Below, one piece after another: positions 11,801 to 24,175 of a stretch of DNA of 64,000 nucleotides. Below the pieces are notes generated by a model, which saw only the letters and a program-made list of their open reading frames with translations, had not been told where the DNA came from and searched no databases. Positions within the stretch are counted from its first letter, which is position 1. Each line of letters opens with the position of its first letter. A program made the position numbers and the translations under genes. This DNA comes from Orientallactaga sibirica (lineage: Eukaryota; Chordata; Mammalia; Rodentia; Dipodidae), in NCBI GenBank assembly GCA_036365145.1, contig JAEOAD010000013.1, positions 43,403,001 through 43,467,000 of the forward strand, written 5' to 3'.

Positions 11801-12818
11801 TTTAATCCAGAAGTAGGAGGATCGCCATAAGTTCAAGGACACCTGAGACTTTATAGTGAATTCCAGGTCAGCCTGAGCTAGAGTGAGACCTACCTCAAAA
11901 CAACAACAACAACAAAAAGCCAGGCTTGGTGGTGCACGCCTTTAATCCCAGCACTTGGGAGGCAGAGGTAGGAGGATCACCATGAGTTCAAGGCCACCCT
12001 GAGACTACAGAGTGAATTCCGGGTCAGCCTGAGCTAGAGAGAGACACTACCTCAAAAAAAAAAAAAAATTTTTTTGGAGCTGGGCATGTTAATCCATGTT
12101 TAATCCCAAATGTTAGTTTTGTAAGATTTGCTCACTTATTCTCAAATTAAATCTAAGTTTTTGGGTGGAAAGGTAAAGATGTGGTCTCATGTAGCTCAGA
12201 CTGTCCTTGAATTGACTATGAGGCCAGATCCTCCTGCTTCCACTTTTTTTTTTTTTTCCTTTGTTTTTTGTAAAGTAGGGTCTTGCTCTAGACCAGGCTG
12301 ACCTGGAACCTGGAATTCACTTTATAGTCTCAGACTGCCTTGATCACAAGCAGTCCTCCTACCTCTGCCTACTGAGTGCTAGAATTAAATGTATGCATCA
12401 CCATGCCCAACTCTGCCTCCACTTTTCAAGTGCTGGGATTACAGGCTTGAACTACCATGTCCAATTTAGATGTATGACTGAAAGACAGTCTTACTTCCTA
12501 TCATAGTGTGCTGGTTCTCACAGTAATTGATACATTAGATATACTTACATCCTTACCATTTTAACCCCTCTACTTTAATTATTGTTTATTGATTTATTGA
12601 CTTGTTTATTTATTATTTTTATTTTATTTTATTTCACTTTAATTTTAATTTTTTTTTTGTTTTGTTTTTCAAGGTAGGGCCTCACTCTAGCCCAGGCTGA
12701 CCTGGAATTGTTTATGTAATCTCAGGGTGGCTTTGAACTCATGACGATCCTCCTACCTCTACCTCCTAAATGCTGGGATTAAAGGCATGCACCACCACAT
12801 AGTGAAAAAACAAAATAA

Positions 12819-12849
<31 letters not shown>

Positions 12850-15800
12850 AAATGAATGAATAAATAAAAATAAAACATTTCAAAATAAAGCCAGGCATGG
12901 TATAATCTGGGCTCTTTGGAGATAGAGACAAGAAAATTAGGAGTTAAATTTTATTTTATTTTATTTTATTTTATTTATTTATTTTGGTTTTTCGAGGTAG
13001 GGTCTCACTCTAGTTCAGGCTGACCTGGAATTCACTCTGTATACTCAGGGTAGCCTTGAACTCATGACGATCCTCCTACCTCTGCCTCCCGAGTGCTGGG
13101 ATTAAAGGCCCATGCCACCACACCCGACTAGGAGTTAAATTTTATCCTCTGCCACATAGCAAGTTCAAGGCCAGCCAGGGTTATATGATACCTTGTCTCA
13201 AATACTAAATAAATAATTAAAAAATAATGTCAGCTTCTTATTGGATTAGATGCTATTATTCTGTCTCGGGGCTTTTTGTTTTTTCAAAGTAGGGTCTCAC
13301 TCTAGCCAAGGCTGACCTGGAACTTACTCTGTAGTCCCTGGCTATACTTGAATTCATAGTGATTCCCTCCTACCTCTACCTCCTGAGTGCTAGAATTAAA
13401 GGTGTGAACCACCACATCCAACTAATTTGGGTTTTTGATTTGTCTTGTTTGATATTTTTCCTACAGAGTGGTTACTTCTTCAACAGATAGATCCCAAAGC
13501 AGAAACTGGCTAAGACCATCCTGGAACTTCAAATTTCCCAACATCAAAACTTTAATAAGCCTTTGGACAGATAGAGTATGGTATATATACAGTTGCTGTC
13601 AGAACTGTGTAGCCCAGGTATGAGTTTAATGTACCTCTTCTCAGCAGTATGAATTTTTTTTTGTCACACCTAGCATTTGTATTCATGATTGTGTTTTCTC
13701 AGTTAGCACAACTCTAAGGCTATATTTAAATAAGATTTATTTGTGCGGTTATATCTGCCTGTGCTTATAAGGCCAAACATCAAACCACTTTCTTCCTTCT
13801 TTCTCCATTTTATCATATTGCTCATTGGACTCACGCTTTTTGTTTATGAATTTCAGAATTTAGAAGTATTGAAAGATATCATCTTCCCATCCCGAATCTA
13901 CCATCGAGAACTTCATAGTCTAAAACAACAATTTTGCACTTTGGAAAGTGACTTATGCAAGCTCCGAGAAACTCTGAAGGTTAGTATTGGCAAACAAAAA
14001 ACAAATACAAGGCTAGGGAAATGGCTTAGCAGTTAAGGCGTTTGCCTGAGAAGCCTAAGGACCCTGATTCAATTCCCCAGGACCCACATAAGCCAGATGC
14101 ACAGGGGGTTCATGTGTTCTGGAGTTCATTTGCTGGAGGCCCTGACACGCCCACTATCTCTTTCTCTCTGCCTCTTCCTTTCTCTCTCAAATAAATAAAT
14201 AAAATATATTTTTTTAAAAATCCAAGCTGGGTGTGGTGGCTCACACCTTTAATCCCAGCATTTGGGAGGCAGAGGTAGGCGGTCCGCCATGCGTTTGAGG
14301 CCACCCTGAGACTAATAGTGAATTCCAGGTCAGCCTGAGCTAGAGTGAGACCCTACCTTGGAAAACCAAAATAAGTAAAATAAAATTCTGGCCAGGCGTG
14401 GTGGCGCACGCCTTTAATCCCAGCACTCAGGAGGCAGAGGTAGGAGGATCGCCGAGAGTTCAAGGCCACCCTGAGACTACATAGTTAATTCCAGGTCAGC
14501 CTGGACCAGAGTGAGACCCTACCTCGCAAAACCAAAAAAAAAAAAAAATAAATAATAAAATAAAATTCTGGGTTCAAAGGAGAGACCTTATCTCAATAAT
14601 TAAGGTGCAAAACTATTGAGGAAGACACCAAATTTATCGTGGCTATAGAGAGAGAGAGAAGAGACATACAGAGAAAATGGGCATACCATGGCCTCCAGCC
14701 ACTGCAAACAAACTCCAGATGCATGAGTCACCCCATGTATCTGGCTTTATATGGGTACTACAGAATCAAACCTGGGTCATTAGGGTCTGCAGGCAAATAC
14801 CTTAAGTGCTGAGCCATCTCTTCAGCCCACATGGTTACTGTTCTTGTGTAGACTCTCAGCCCACAAATTAGCCAGGCATAGTGTTGTACACCTGTAATCC
14901 CACCAGCTTTGGAGGCCAAGGCATGAACATGATCATAAATTTGAGGCCTCAACTACATAATGAGTTCCAGGCCAGCCTAGGATACACTGTGAGACCCTGT
15001 CTAGCTTAGCGGTTAAGGCCTTCAAAGCCAAAGGACCCAAGTTTGATTTCTTAGTACCCACATAATGCCAGATGCACAAAGTGGCACATGCATCTGGAGT
15101 TCGTTTGCAGTGGCCTTGGCATGCCTATTCTGTCAAATAAATAAATGAGTTTAAAAATAAATAAATAACCAGGTCAGCCTGAGGTAGAGTGAGACCCAAC
15201 CTCAAAAAACTAAAATAAATAACTAAATAAATAAAAACCAAGCAGCAAGCTAATCTTTTGTTCATTTGTAATATATTTTTTCCAGACAGTTTCAGAAAAT
15301 TCTTGTTCAAGCTGTGGTCAAATGTGTCCCATGAACAGTAAACTTCTACCTGCTCATGCTAGTGCTCTAACCACTGGAGACCCTGGGACTGTACGTCCTC
15401 CTACACTGCCACAGCCATTCAGCCATCCTCCTCCACTGCCTCCACCTCCACCCCCTCCACCTCCTCCTCTGCCTCCTCCTCCACCACCACTAGCACCTTT
15501 GCTGCTCAGAAAATCTGGTTCCACTAAAGCACTTCAGGTAAGAAGTAATATAGTAGTTCTGTACGTCAGGCAGCATGTAATACAGGAATGAAGCCAAGTC
15601 ATCTTCTACAGCTGGCCTTGCGACTTAAATAGGAAGAGTATATTTTGTTCTGATTACAGATACGTTTGATTTAAAATAGCCAAATTAGTATGTGTGGTGG
15701 TTCGTGGCTATAGTTTCAGCTATTCAGGAGGTAGGGGCAGGAGAATCACTTAAACCAGGCAGTTTGAGGCAAACCTGGACTGATGAGATTCAAAGTTTAA

Positions 15801-17538
15801 TCTTATTTGAGGGCAGTCCCTAATCAACCTATGTTTTAAAATATTTTATTTATTTATTTGAGAGGGAGAAAGAGAGGGAGGGAGAGAATGGGCGCGCTAG
15901 GGCCTCCATCTATTGCAAACGAACTCCAGATGCATGCACCCCCTTGTGCATCTGGTTTAAGTGGATCCTGGAGGATCAAACTGGGATCCTTTGGCTTTGC
16001 AGGCAAATGCCTTAACTGCTAAGCCATCTCTCCAACCTCATCAACCTATTTTTTTTAAATACTGTATTTGGCCGGGTGTGGTGGCGCATGCCTTTAATCC
16101 CAGCACTCGGGAGGCAGAGGTAGGAGGATCACCGTGAGTTCAAGGCCACCCTGAGACTACATAGTTAATTCCAGGTCAGCCTGGGCCAGAGTGAGACCCT
16201 ACCTCAAAAAACCAAAAAAAAAAAAAAAAATTAAATACTATATTTGTTTATTAGAGAGACAGAGAGAGAGAGAGCAAGAGAAAGAGGCAGAGGGGGCTGG
16301 AGAGATGGCTTAGCAGTTAAATCGTTTGCCTGCAAAACCAGCTCTTTCCTTCAAGTAAACAATAGAAATAAAAAGTTTTTTTAAAAAAATTTAGAAAGAG
16401 AGAGAGAGAAAGAAGAAAGAAAGAAAGAAGCAGAGAGAAAGAATGGGCATGCCAGGGCCTCTAGCCACTGCAAAAGAACCCCAGACACATGTGCCACCTT
16501 GTACATCTGGCTAACGTGGGTTACTGGGGAATCAAAGCTGGGTCCTTAGGCTTTACAGGCAAGCACCTTAACCACTAAGCTATCTATCCAGCCCCCAAAG
16601 TTGAACTTTTAACCCACTCTACATCTGTTTTACTGGCATAGTGCTAATCCCTAGCAGTAGACACACATTTCATTCATTTTAATATGTGCTGTCTATACAT
16701 ATTCTCCGCTGCTCCGTTTTCTTTTGGAGCTGACGCCTCCCTCCACAGAGCAACTCTAACAACTCTAATGATCTCTGCTCTTTCCCTAGATAAGATGAGT
16801 TTAGTACACTCTTAAAAAGTGTAAACTTTTCAAAGTAAGGTCTCACTCTAGCCCAAGCTGACCTAGAATTCACTTTGTAGCCTCAAGGTAGCCTTGAACT
16901 CACAGCCATCCTCCTCAGCCTCCCAAGGTCTGGGATTAAAGGTGTGTGCTACCATGCCCGGCCAAGTCTTACATTTTTGTCTAATCAGAATCTTATATAG
17001 CCCAGGCTGGCCTTGAACTCCCCATAGCAGAGGGTAACCTTAAATTTCTGATACTTCTGCTTCCATCTCCAAAGTGCTGGAATAACAAGCATGTACTACC
17101 ATCCCCAACAAAAGCAGTGGTATTCTTCCTTGCCCAGAAAGAATTTGATAATTCCCTAGTATGCTGGGTTAGGGCTAGGGAAATGGCTTAGCAGATAAGG
17201 TGTTTGCCTGTGAAGCCTAGGGACCATGGTTTGATTCCCCAGGACCCACATAAACCAGATGCACAAGGGGCACATGCATCTGGAGTTCATTTGCAGTGGC
17301 TGAAGGCTCTAGCATGCCCATTTTCTCTTTCTCTCTATCTGTGTCTTCCTCTCTCTCTCTCAAATAAATAAATAAAATATTTTTAAAAAAAAGAAAAAGA
17401 GAGCCGGGCGTGGTGGCGCATGCCTTTAATCCCAGCACTTGGGAGGCAGAGGTAGGAGGATTGCCATGAGTTCGAGGCCACCCTGAGACTACATAGTGAA
17501 TTCCAGGTCAGCCTGAGCTAGAGTGAGACCCTACCTCG

Positions 17539-17570
<32 letters not shown>

Positions 17571-20500
17571 AAAGAAAAAGAAAGCTGGGCTGACCAGATA
17601 TAGTGGCACATGCCTTTAATACCAGCATTAGCATATTGATATATTTTCCCTAATGTATATGTTTATATTTTATTTTTGTTATTTTTGAGGTAGGGTCTCA
17701 CTCTAGCCCAGGCTGCCTGGAACACACTCTGTAGTCTCAGGGTGGCCTCAAATTCGCGGTGATCCTCCTACCTCTGCTTCCCAAGTGCTGGGACTAAAGA
17801 CATGCACCACCACACCCAGCTTGCATACTTTTTTAAAATGATTTTGTTTTTAATTATTTATTAGAGTCAGAGAGATAGTAAGAATGGGCACGCCAGGGCC
17901 TCTAGCCACTGCAAACCAACTCCAGATGCATGTGCCACTATGTGCATCTGGCTTATGTGGGACCTGGAGAATCGAACCTGGGTCCTTAGGCTTCACAGAT
18001 ATGTGCCTTAACTGCTAAGCCATCTCTCCAGCTCTAATGTACACTTTTTTTTTTTTTTTTTTTTTTTTTTTGGTTTTTCGAGGTAGGGTCTCATTCTGGC
18101 TCAGGCTGACCTAGAATTCACTATGTAGTCTCAGGGTGGCCTCGAACTCGGCAATCCTCCTTCCTCTGCCTCCTGAGTGCTGGGATTAAAGGCATGTGCC
18201 ACCATGCCCGGCTCTAATGTAACTTTTTGACTATACTTTCTTACTTTATGGGAACCAAGTAATTTCCCTCTAAAGTAATTCAGAGCCAGTCATGGTTGCC
18301 CACTTTAGGAGGCAGAGGTAAGAGGATCACTATGAGTTTGAGACCAGCCTGAGACTACACAGTGAATTCCAGGTCAGCCTGGGATAGAGTGAGACTTTAC
18401 CTCAAAATATCAAAATAGAAAACCAAAACCAAAAAAAAAGCCAGGTGTGGTGGCTCAAGCCTTTAATCCTAGCATACAAGAGGCAGAGATAGGAGAATCA
18501 CTGAGTTCGAAGCCAGCCCAAGACTACATAGTGAATTACAGGTCAGCCTTGGCTAGATTGAGACCCAACCTCAAAAAAATAAAACAAAACAAAAAGCCGG
18601 GCATGGTGGCGCACGCCTTTAATCCCAGCACTCGGGAGTCAGAGGTAGGAGGATCGCCGAGAGTTCGAGGCCACCCTGAGACTACATAGTTAATTCCAGG
18701 TCAGCCTGGACCAGAGTGAGACCCTACCTTGCAAAACCAAAAATAAATAAATAAATAAAAATAAAACAAAACAAAAAATAAGAAACATGTTTGGTAGTGC
18801 ATACCTTTAATCCCAGTACTTGGGAGACAGACAAAAACAAAGAAAAGAAAGAAAAGAAAAGAAAAGTTGGGCTGGGTAGTGCAAGTCTATAATCCCAGTA
18901 TTTGAGAAGTGAGACAGGAGGATTTTCATGTGTTTGAGACCAACCTAAACTACGAAATGAGTGCAGGCTAGCTAAGGCTACAAAGCAAGATCCTGGGTCA
19001 AAAAATAACAACGAAAGCCGTGTGTGGTGGCGCACGCCTTTAATCCCAGCACTCGGGAGGCAGAGGTAGGAGGATCGCCGTGAGTTCAAGGCCACCCTGA
19101 GACTACATAGTGAATTCCAGGTCAGCCTGGGCCAGAGTGAGACCCTACCTCGAAAAACCAAAAAAAATAAATAAATAAAAATAACAACGAAAAATCTGGG
19201 CATGGCGGCGCACATCTTTAATCCTAGCACTTGGGAGACAGAGGTAGCAGGATTGCAGAGAGTCTGAGGCCACCCTGAGACTACATAGTGAATTCCAGGT
19301 CAGCCTGAGCTAGAGTGAGACCCTACCTTGAAAAAACAAAATAAAAAAATGAAATGACAACAAGCTGACTTGTAACTCTGAATCTTTCAAAACTGGTTTT
19401 GGATATCACCAGATACACTGACCTCCATTTTAACTTTAATCTCTCCATGTATTTTGAGGCTGCACCATTAAAAACGGATGGGCCCATGCATATAACAGTT
19501 AAAGATCTACTAACTGTAAAATTAAAGAAGATACAAAGTATTGAAGAAAGGAAGAAGGTAAGATGTCAGTGACCCACCTACATGTTTGTCTTCCTTTTAT
19601 GTGTATTGGGGGGGGTGTTTCTTTTTCTTGTAGAACACAGTCCTACTCTGGTTTAAAAATGTATGTGTTTGTGTGTGTGTTTTTTTTTTTTGGACCTGGA
19701 ATTCACTATGTAGTCTCAGGGTAGCCTTGAATTCACAGTGATCCTCCTACCTGTGCCTCCTGAATGCTGGAATTAAAGGCATATGCCACCATACCCAGCT
19801 CTTTTTTTAAGTTTTTTTAGTTGTTTTTTAGACAGGGTCTCACTCTAGCTTCAAATTCAATGGAAATCTTCCTATTTCTGCCTCCCGAGTGCTAGGATTA
19901 AAGATGTGTGTCATCACACCCGTCTATTTATTTCTTCTTTTAAAAAATATTTGTGTGTCATCAGCACCAGGAGGCAGAGGTAGGAGGATTTATTTCTTCT
20001 TTTAAAAATATTTGATCTTGAAAAACCAAAAAAAAAAAAAAATTTTGATCATGTTTTATTGTCGATAATTATGGAAGTTGTCAATAAAAATATTTTATTT
20101 TGCTGGAGAAATGGCTTAGTGGTTAAGGCACTTTGCCTGCAAAGCCAAAGGACTCAGGTTCAGTTCTCTCTATATATCTGCCTTTTCTCTCTCTCTCTAA
20201 AATAAATAAACTCAAATTAAAATGAAAAACAATTGGGGCTGGAGAGATGGCTTAGCAGTTAAGACCTTTGCCTGCAAAGCCAAAGGATCCCAGTTTGATT
20301 CTCCAGGACCCACGTAAACCAGATGAACTAGGGGACACATGTGTCTCAATTTTGTTTGCAGTGGCTGGAGGCCCTGGTGCACCCATTCTCTTCTTCTTTT
20401 CTCTCTCAAATAAGTAAATAAATAAATAAAATGAAAAAATTCTAAAATTGATTGATTGATTGATTTGTAAGGAGAGAATGAGGGAGATAAAGAAGGGGCA

Positions 20501-23500
20501 CACCAGGGTCTCCTGCCATTGCACATGAACTCCAGACACATGTACCACTTTGTGCATCTGGCTTTATGTGTGTACTAGGGAACTAAATTCAGGCTAGCAG
20601 GCTTTACAAGGAAACACTTTAATCACTGAGCCATTTCCCCAGGCCCTTTTTCCTCTTTTTCATTGTTTTTATTTTTACCTTTTTATTTTATTTTATTTAT
20701 TTGAAAGAGAAATAAACAAGTAGAGAATGGGCATGCCAGGGCATCCAGCCACTGCAAACAAACACTAGATACATGTGCCCCCTTGTACATCTGGCTTACA
20801 TGGGTCCTGAGGAATCGAACCTGGGACATTTGTTGGCTTTGCAGGCAAGCACATTAACTGCTAAGCAATCTCTCCAGCCCTGTTTGTTTTTTATTTTTAT
20901 TTATTTATTATTTTTTATTTTTTTTTTTTTTTTCGAAATAGGGTCTCACTCTAGTCCAGGCTGACCTGGACTTCACTATGTAGTCTCAGAATGGCCTCTA
21001 ATTTATGGCAATCCTCCTCCTCTGCTTCCCAAGTGCTGGGATTAAAGGCATGTACCACTACGCCTGGCCCTACTTTTATTTTTAGTTTACTTTTTGGTAG
21101 GTAGGATCTCACCCTGTAGTTCTAGGCTGTCTTCAAACTCACTATTCTCTTGCCTCTGCCTCCTGAGTGCTGAGATTAAAGGTGTGTGTCATCAGTGTGT
21201 GTCATCATACAGGGCTCATTGTGTATTTTTAAAAATTTATTTATTTATTTATTTACTTATTTGCAAACAGAGAATACTTACACCACAAGGCTTATAACTA
21301 TAATCCCAGCACTTTGTTTGTTTGGTTTTTCCAGGTAGGGTCTCACTCTAGCTCAAGCTAATGTAATTCACTCTGTAGTCTCAGGGTGACCTCGAACTCT
21401 TGGCAATTCTGGAATTAAAGGCGTGTGCCACCATGCCTGGTAAATCCCAGCACTTTATTTTTTTTTTGGAGGATCAATCACTGTGAGTTCAAGGCCACCC
21501 TGAGACTACATAGTGAATTCTCGGTTAGCCTGAGCTAGAGTGAAACCCTACCTGGAAAAAACCACAAAAAAAAAAAAACAAACCAAAAAAAACAAGCAAC
21601 AACAAAAAAAGATGGACTGGTACTCACTGAAAAAGAAGGACCCTGAGAATACGGAGTGAATTCCAGGTCAGCACTTAGGAGGCAGAGGTAGGAGGATCAC
21701 CATGAGTTGAGGCCAGCCTAAGACTACATAGTGAATTCCAGGTCATCCTGAGCTAGAACAAGACCCTATCTACAAAAACAAACAAACAAACAAGATGAAG
21801 AAGAAGAAAAGGAGCCAGTGAGATGCCTCAGTGATAAAATGCTTTCTTGAGAAGACTTATGGTCTAAGTTCAATTCCCCAGTACCCACATAAAGCAAGAC
21901 ATACAAAGTAGCATGTGTGTCTGGAATTTGTTTGCAGTGGCCAAAAAAAGTGCTGGGATTAGTCTGGTGTGGTGGTACACGCCTTTAATTCCAACACTTG
22001 GGAGGCAAAGGAGGATGCCATTGTAAGGAATTAGGTCTGTCTCAGGAAAGGTGACACCCCAAATCACCCCAAGAAACGATCTTGATGCAAATTGCAAGAG
22101 GGATTTTTATTCAACACTGGGGGAGGCAGGGGTAGAGGACTGAGAGGAGGATCAGGGCAGTTTTTATTGGGTTTGAGAGAGAATTTATAACATGATTGGT
22201 TAACAGCCTAGTATGCTCATTGGTTATGTGGTTACTATGGCATTTTGAGCCGTCTTATCTATAACTTGAGGATCAGCCTGTATAACATTTGCTTAGTTTC
22301 TTTTGTCTGGCTCATTTTAAGGATTATTTTGGGTACTGGGCAGTCTGGGGTTTTTTCAGTAACTGCCTTGTCAGTTCAAGAAATAGAGATTGGCCAGTGA
22401 ATATTCCCTAGAGCCTGTCATGGCATTACTTTAGTTCTTGCTTTTTTTCTTTTTTGCTTACATTCTCTATTGTTACACCTCATCTATATACTTTTACATT
22501 ACAATCTTTTTAGCCAACTGAGAAGCCAGATAAGGTTAGTTAGCTCATTTTTTGTTATCTCATTGCCAGAGTCACGCATCAAAAAAGCCTGTTCTTTTTA
22601 TTTAGGTTCATATCTGAACCAGCAAGAAGGGTGATCTTCTATAAAAATTTGCTGGCAGAGAGGCTGGAAAGATTCCTTTCACTATGAGTTGGAGACCAGC
22701 CTGAGACTACATAGTGTTAAGTCAGCCTGGACCTGACCCTACCTTGAAAGAGAGAGATTGACCAGTGTGAGGCTTGGTGGAACTTGTACCAGTTAGCATT
22801 TAGCCAACTGAGTCAGGAGGATTGCCAGAGTTTCCTGGGTTATTAGCATAAAAAGATGCAAACACCTTTAATCCCAGCACAGGCAGAGGTAGGAGGATCG
22901 CTGCAGAGTTGCCCTGAGACTACAATTCCAGGTCAGCCTGGACCAGAGTGAAACCCATGAAAAACAAAAACAAAACAAAACAAAAATCTGGAGTTCAGTT
23001 CTCTCCAGGTCCCACAGCCAGATGCAAAGTGAGGGTGGTTGCATCTGGAGTTCATTCTCAGCACCTGAGAGGTTGCTGGTGCGCCCATTCTCTGTCTTCC
23101 CCTCTCTCTCTCTCTCTCCAAAAAAAAAAAAAAAAAAAAAAAAAACCCTAAGGCAAGCTGGGTGTGGTAGCTCACTAGCACTTGCCTGAGGTAGGAGGGT
23201 CACTGTGAGTTCAAGACCAGCCTGGGGCTACAGAATAGATAGCCTGGGCTATAGTTAGACTCTTCCTCAACAACAACAACAACAAAAAAAAGACACTTTG
23301 AAGCTTTGAGTAGTAGTCAGGTATGTCCTATATATACTTAACATTCAGACATTTGCAATTTTGGGGTGTTTACATTCGCATGGCATTGTAAAATGTATTT
23401 TTAATGTGTCATTTTCTGATTAAAGCTTATACCATCACCCAAGGAATGGAATCCACTAGTTACCATCTCTGACCTGCAGCGTGTTACCCTGAAACCTAAC

Positions 23501-24121
23501 TCCAAAGTGTTACCAACGCGAGTTACAAATGTTTTGATGTAAGAAACTACACAGTCTTATGCTATATTGCTAACTAAGTGAATGGTTTTCTGCTTATCTT
23601 TATTTTTTACCTTTTTTCTTATTTATTTTATTTTATTTTTTTGTTTTTTTTGAGGTAGGGTCTCACTCTGGCCCAGGCTGACCTGGAATTCACTATGTAG
23701 TCTCAGGGTGGCCTCGATCTCACAGCAATCCTCCTACCTCTACCTCCAGAGTGCTGGTATTAAAGGCGTGTGCCACCTAGCTATTTTTTTGTTTTTTGAG
23801 GTAAGGTCTTGCTCTAGCCTATGCTGACCTGGAATTAGTCTCAGGATGGTCTCAAACTTAAAGAGATCCTCCTACCTCAGTATCCAGAGTGCTGGGATTA
23901 CAGATGTGTGCCACCATGCCAGGCTTAATCTTTTTATTTTATTTTTTTTTTTGTTTTTGTTTTTTCAAGGGTCTTGCTCTAGCCAGACTGACCTGGAATT
24001 CACTATGTAGTCTCAGGGTGGCCTTGAACTAACAAACTCACAGCAATCCAACTACCTCTGATTCCCAAGTGCTGGGATTAAAGGCATGTGCCACTATGTC
24101 CAGTTTAATCATTTTTTATAA

Positions 24122-24175
<54 letters not shown>

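Larger units (their letters stand above)
8826..13466. repeat. PRR11 intron 2: near-continuous SINE array
   Basis: 8826-9050 is unique. Beyond that, insertions are almost back to back. tRNA-SINEs: about 9060-9255(-), 9256-9475(+), 9643-9860(+), 9855-10025(-), 10368-10600(+), 10616-10815(+), 10830-11015(+), 11020-11200(+), 11648-11770(+). B1: about 9480-9640(+), 10022-10156(-), 10210-10365(+), 11220-11360(+), 11360-11520(+), 11785-11915(+), 11918-12070(+), 12245-12480(-), 12650-12800(-), 12970-13130(-), 13275-13423(-). An AAAT microsatellite lies at about 12815-12875. The last B1 ends about 43 bp before exon 3. Confidence 0.75.

Noticed and set aside
18724..19230. 168-aa minus-strand ORF in PRR11 intron 5
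   Set aside because: It is the antisense translation of consecutive B1 elements (typical [19 protein letters not shown] residues).
22500..22680. A second retroviral gene fragment inside the 22022-22681 block
   Set aside because: No gag, pol or env-like frame was visible; the block is best read as one LTR.
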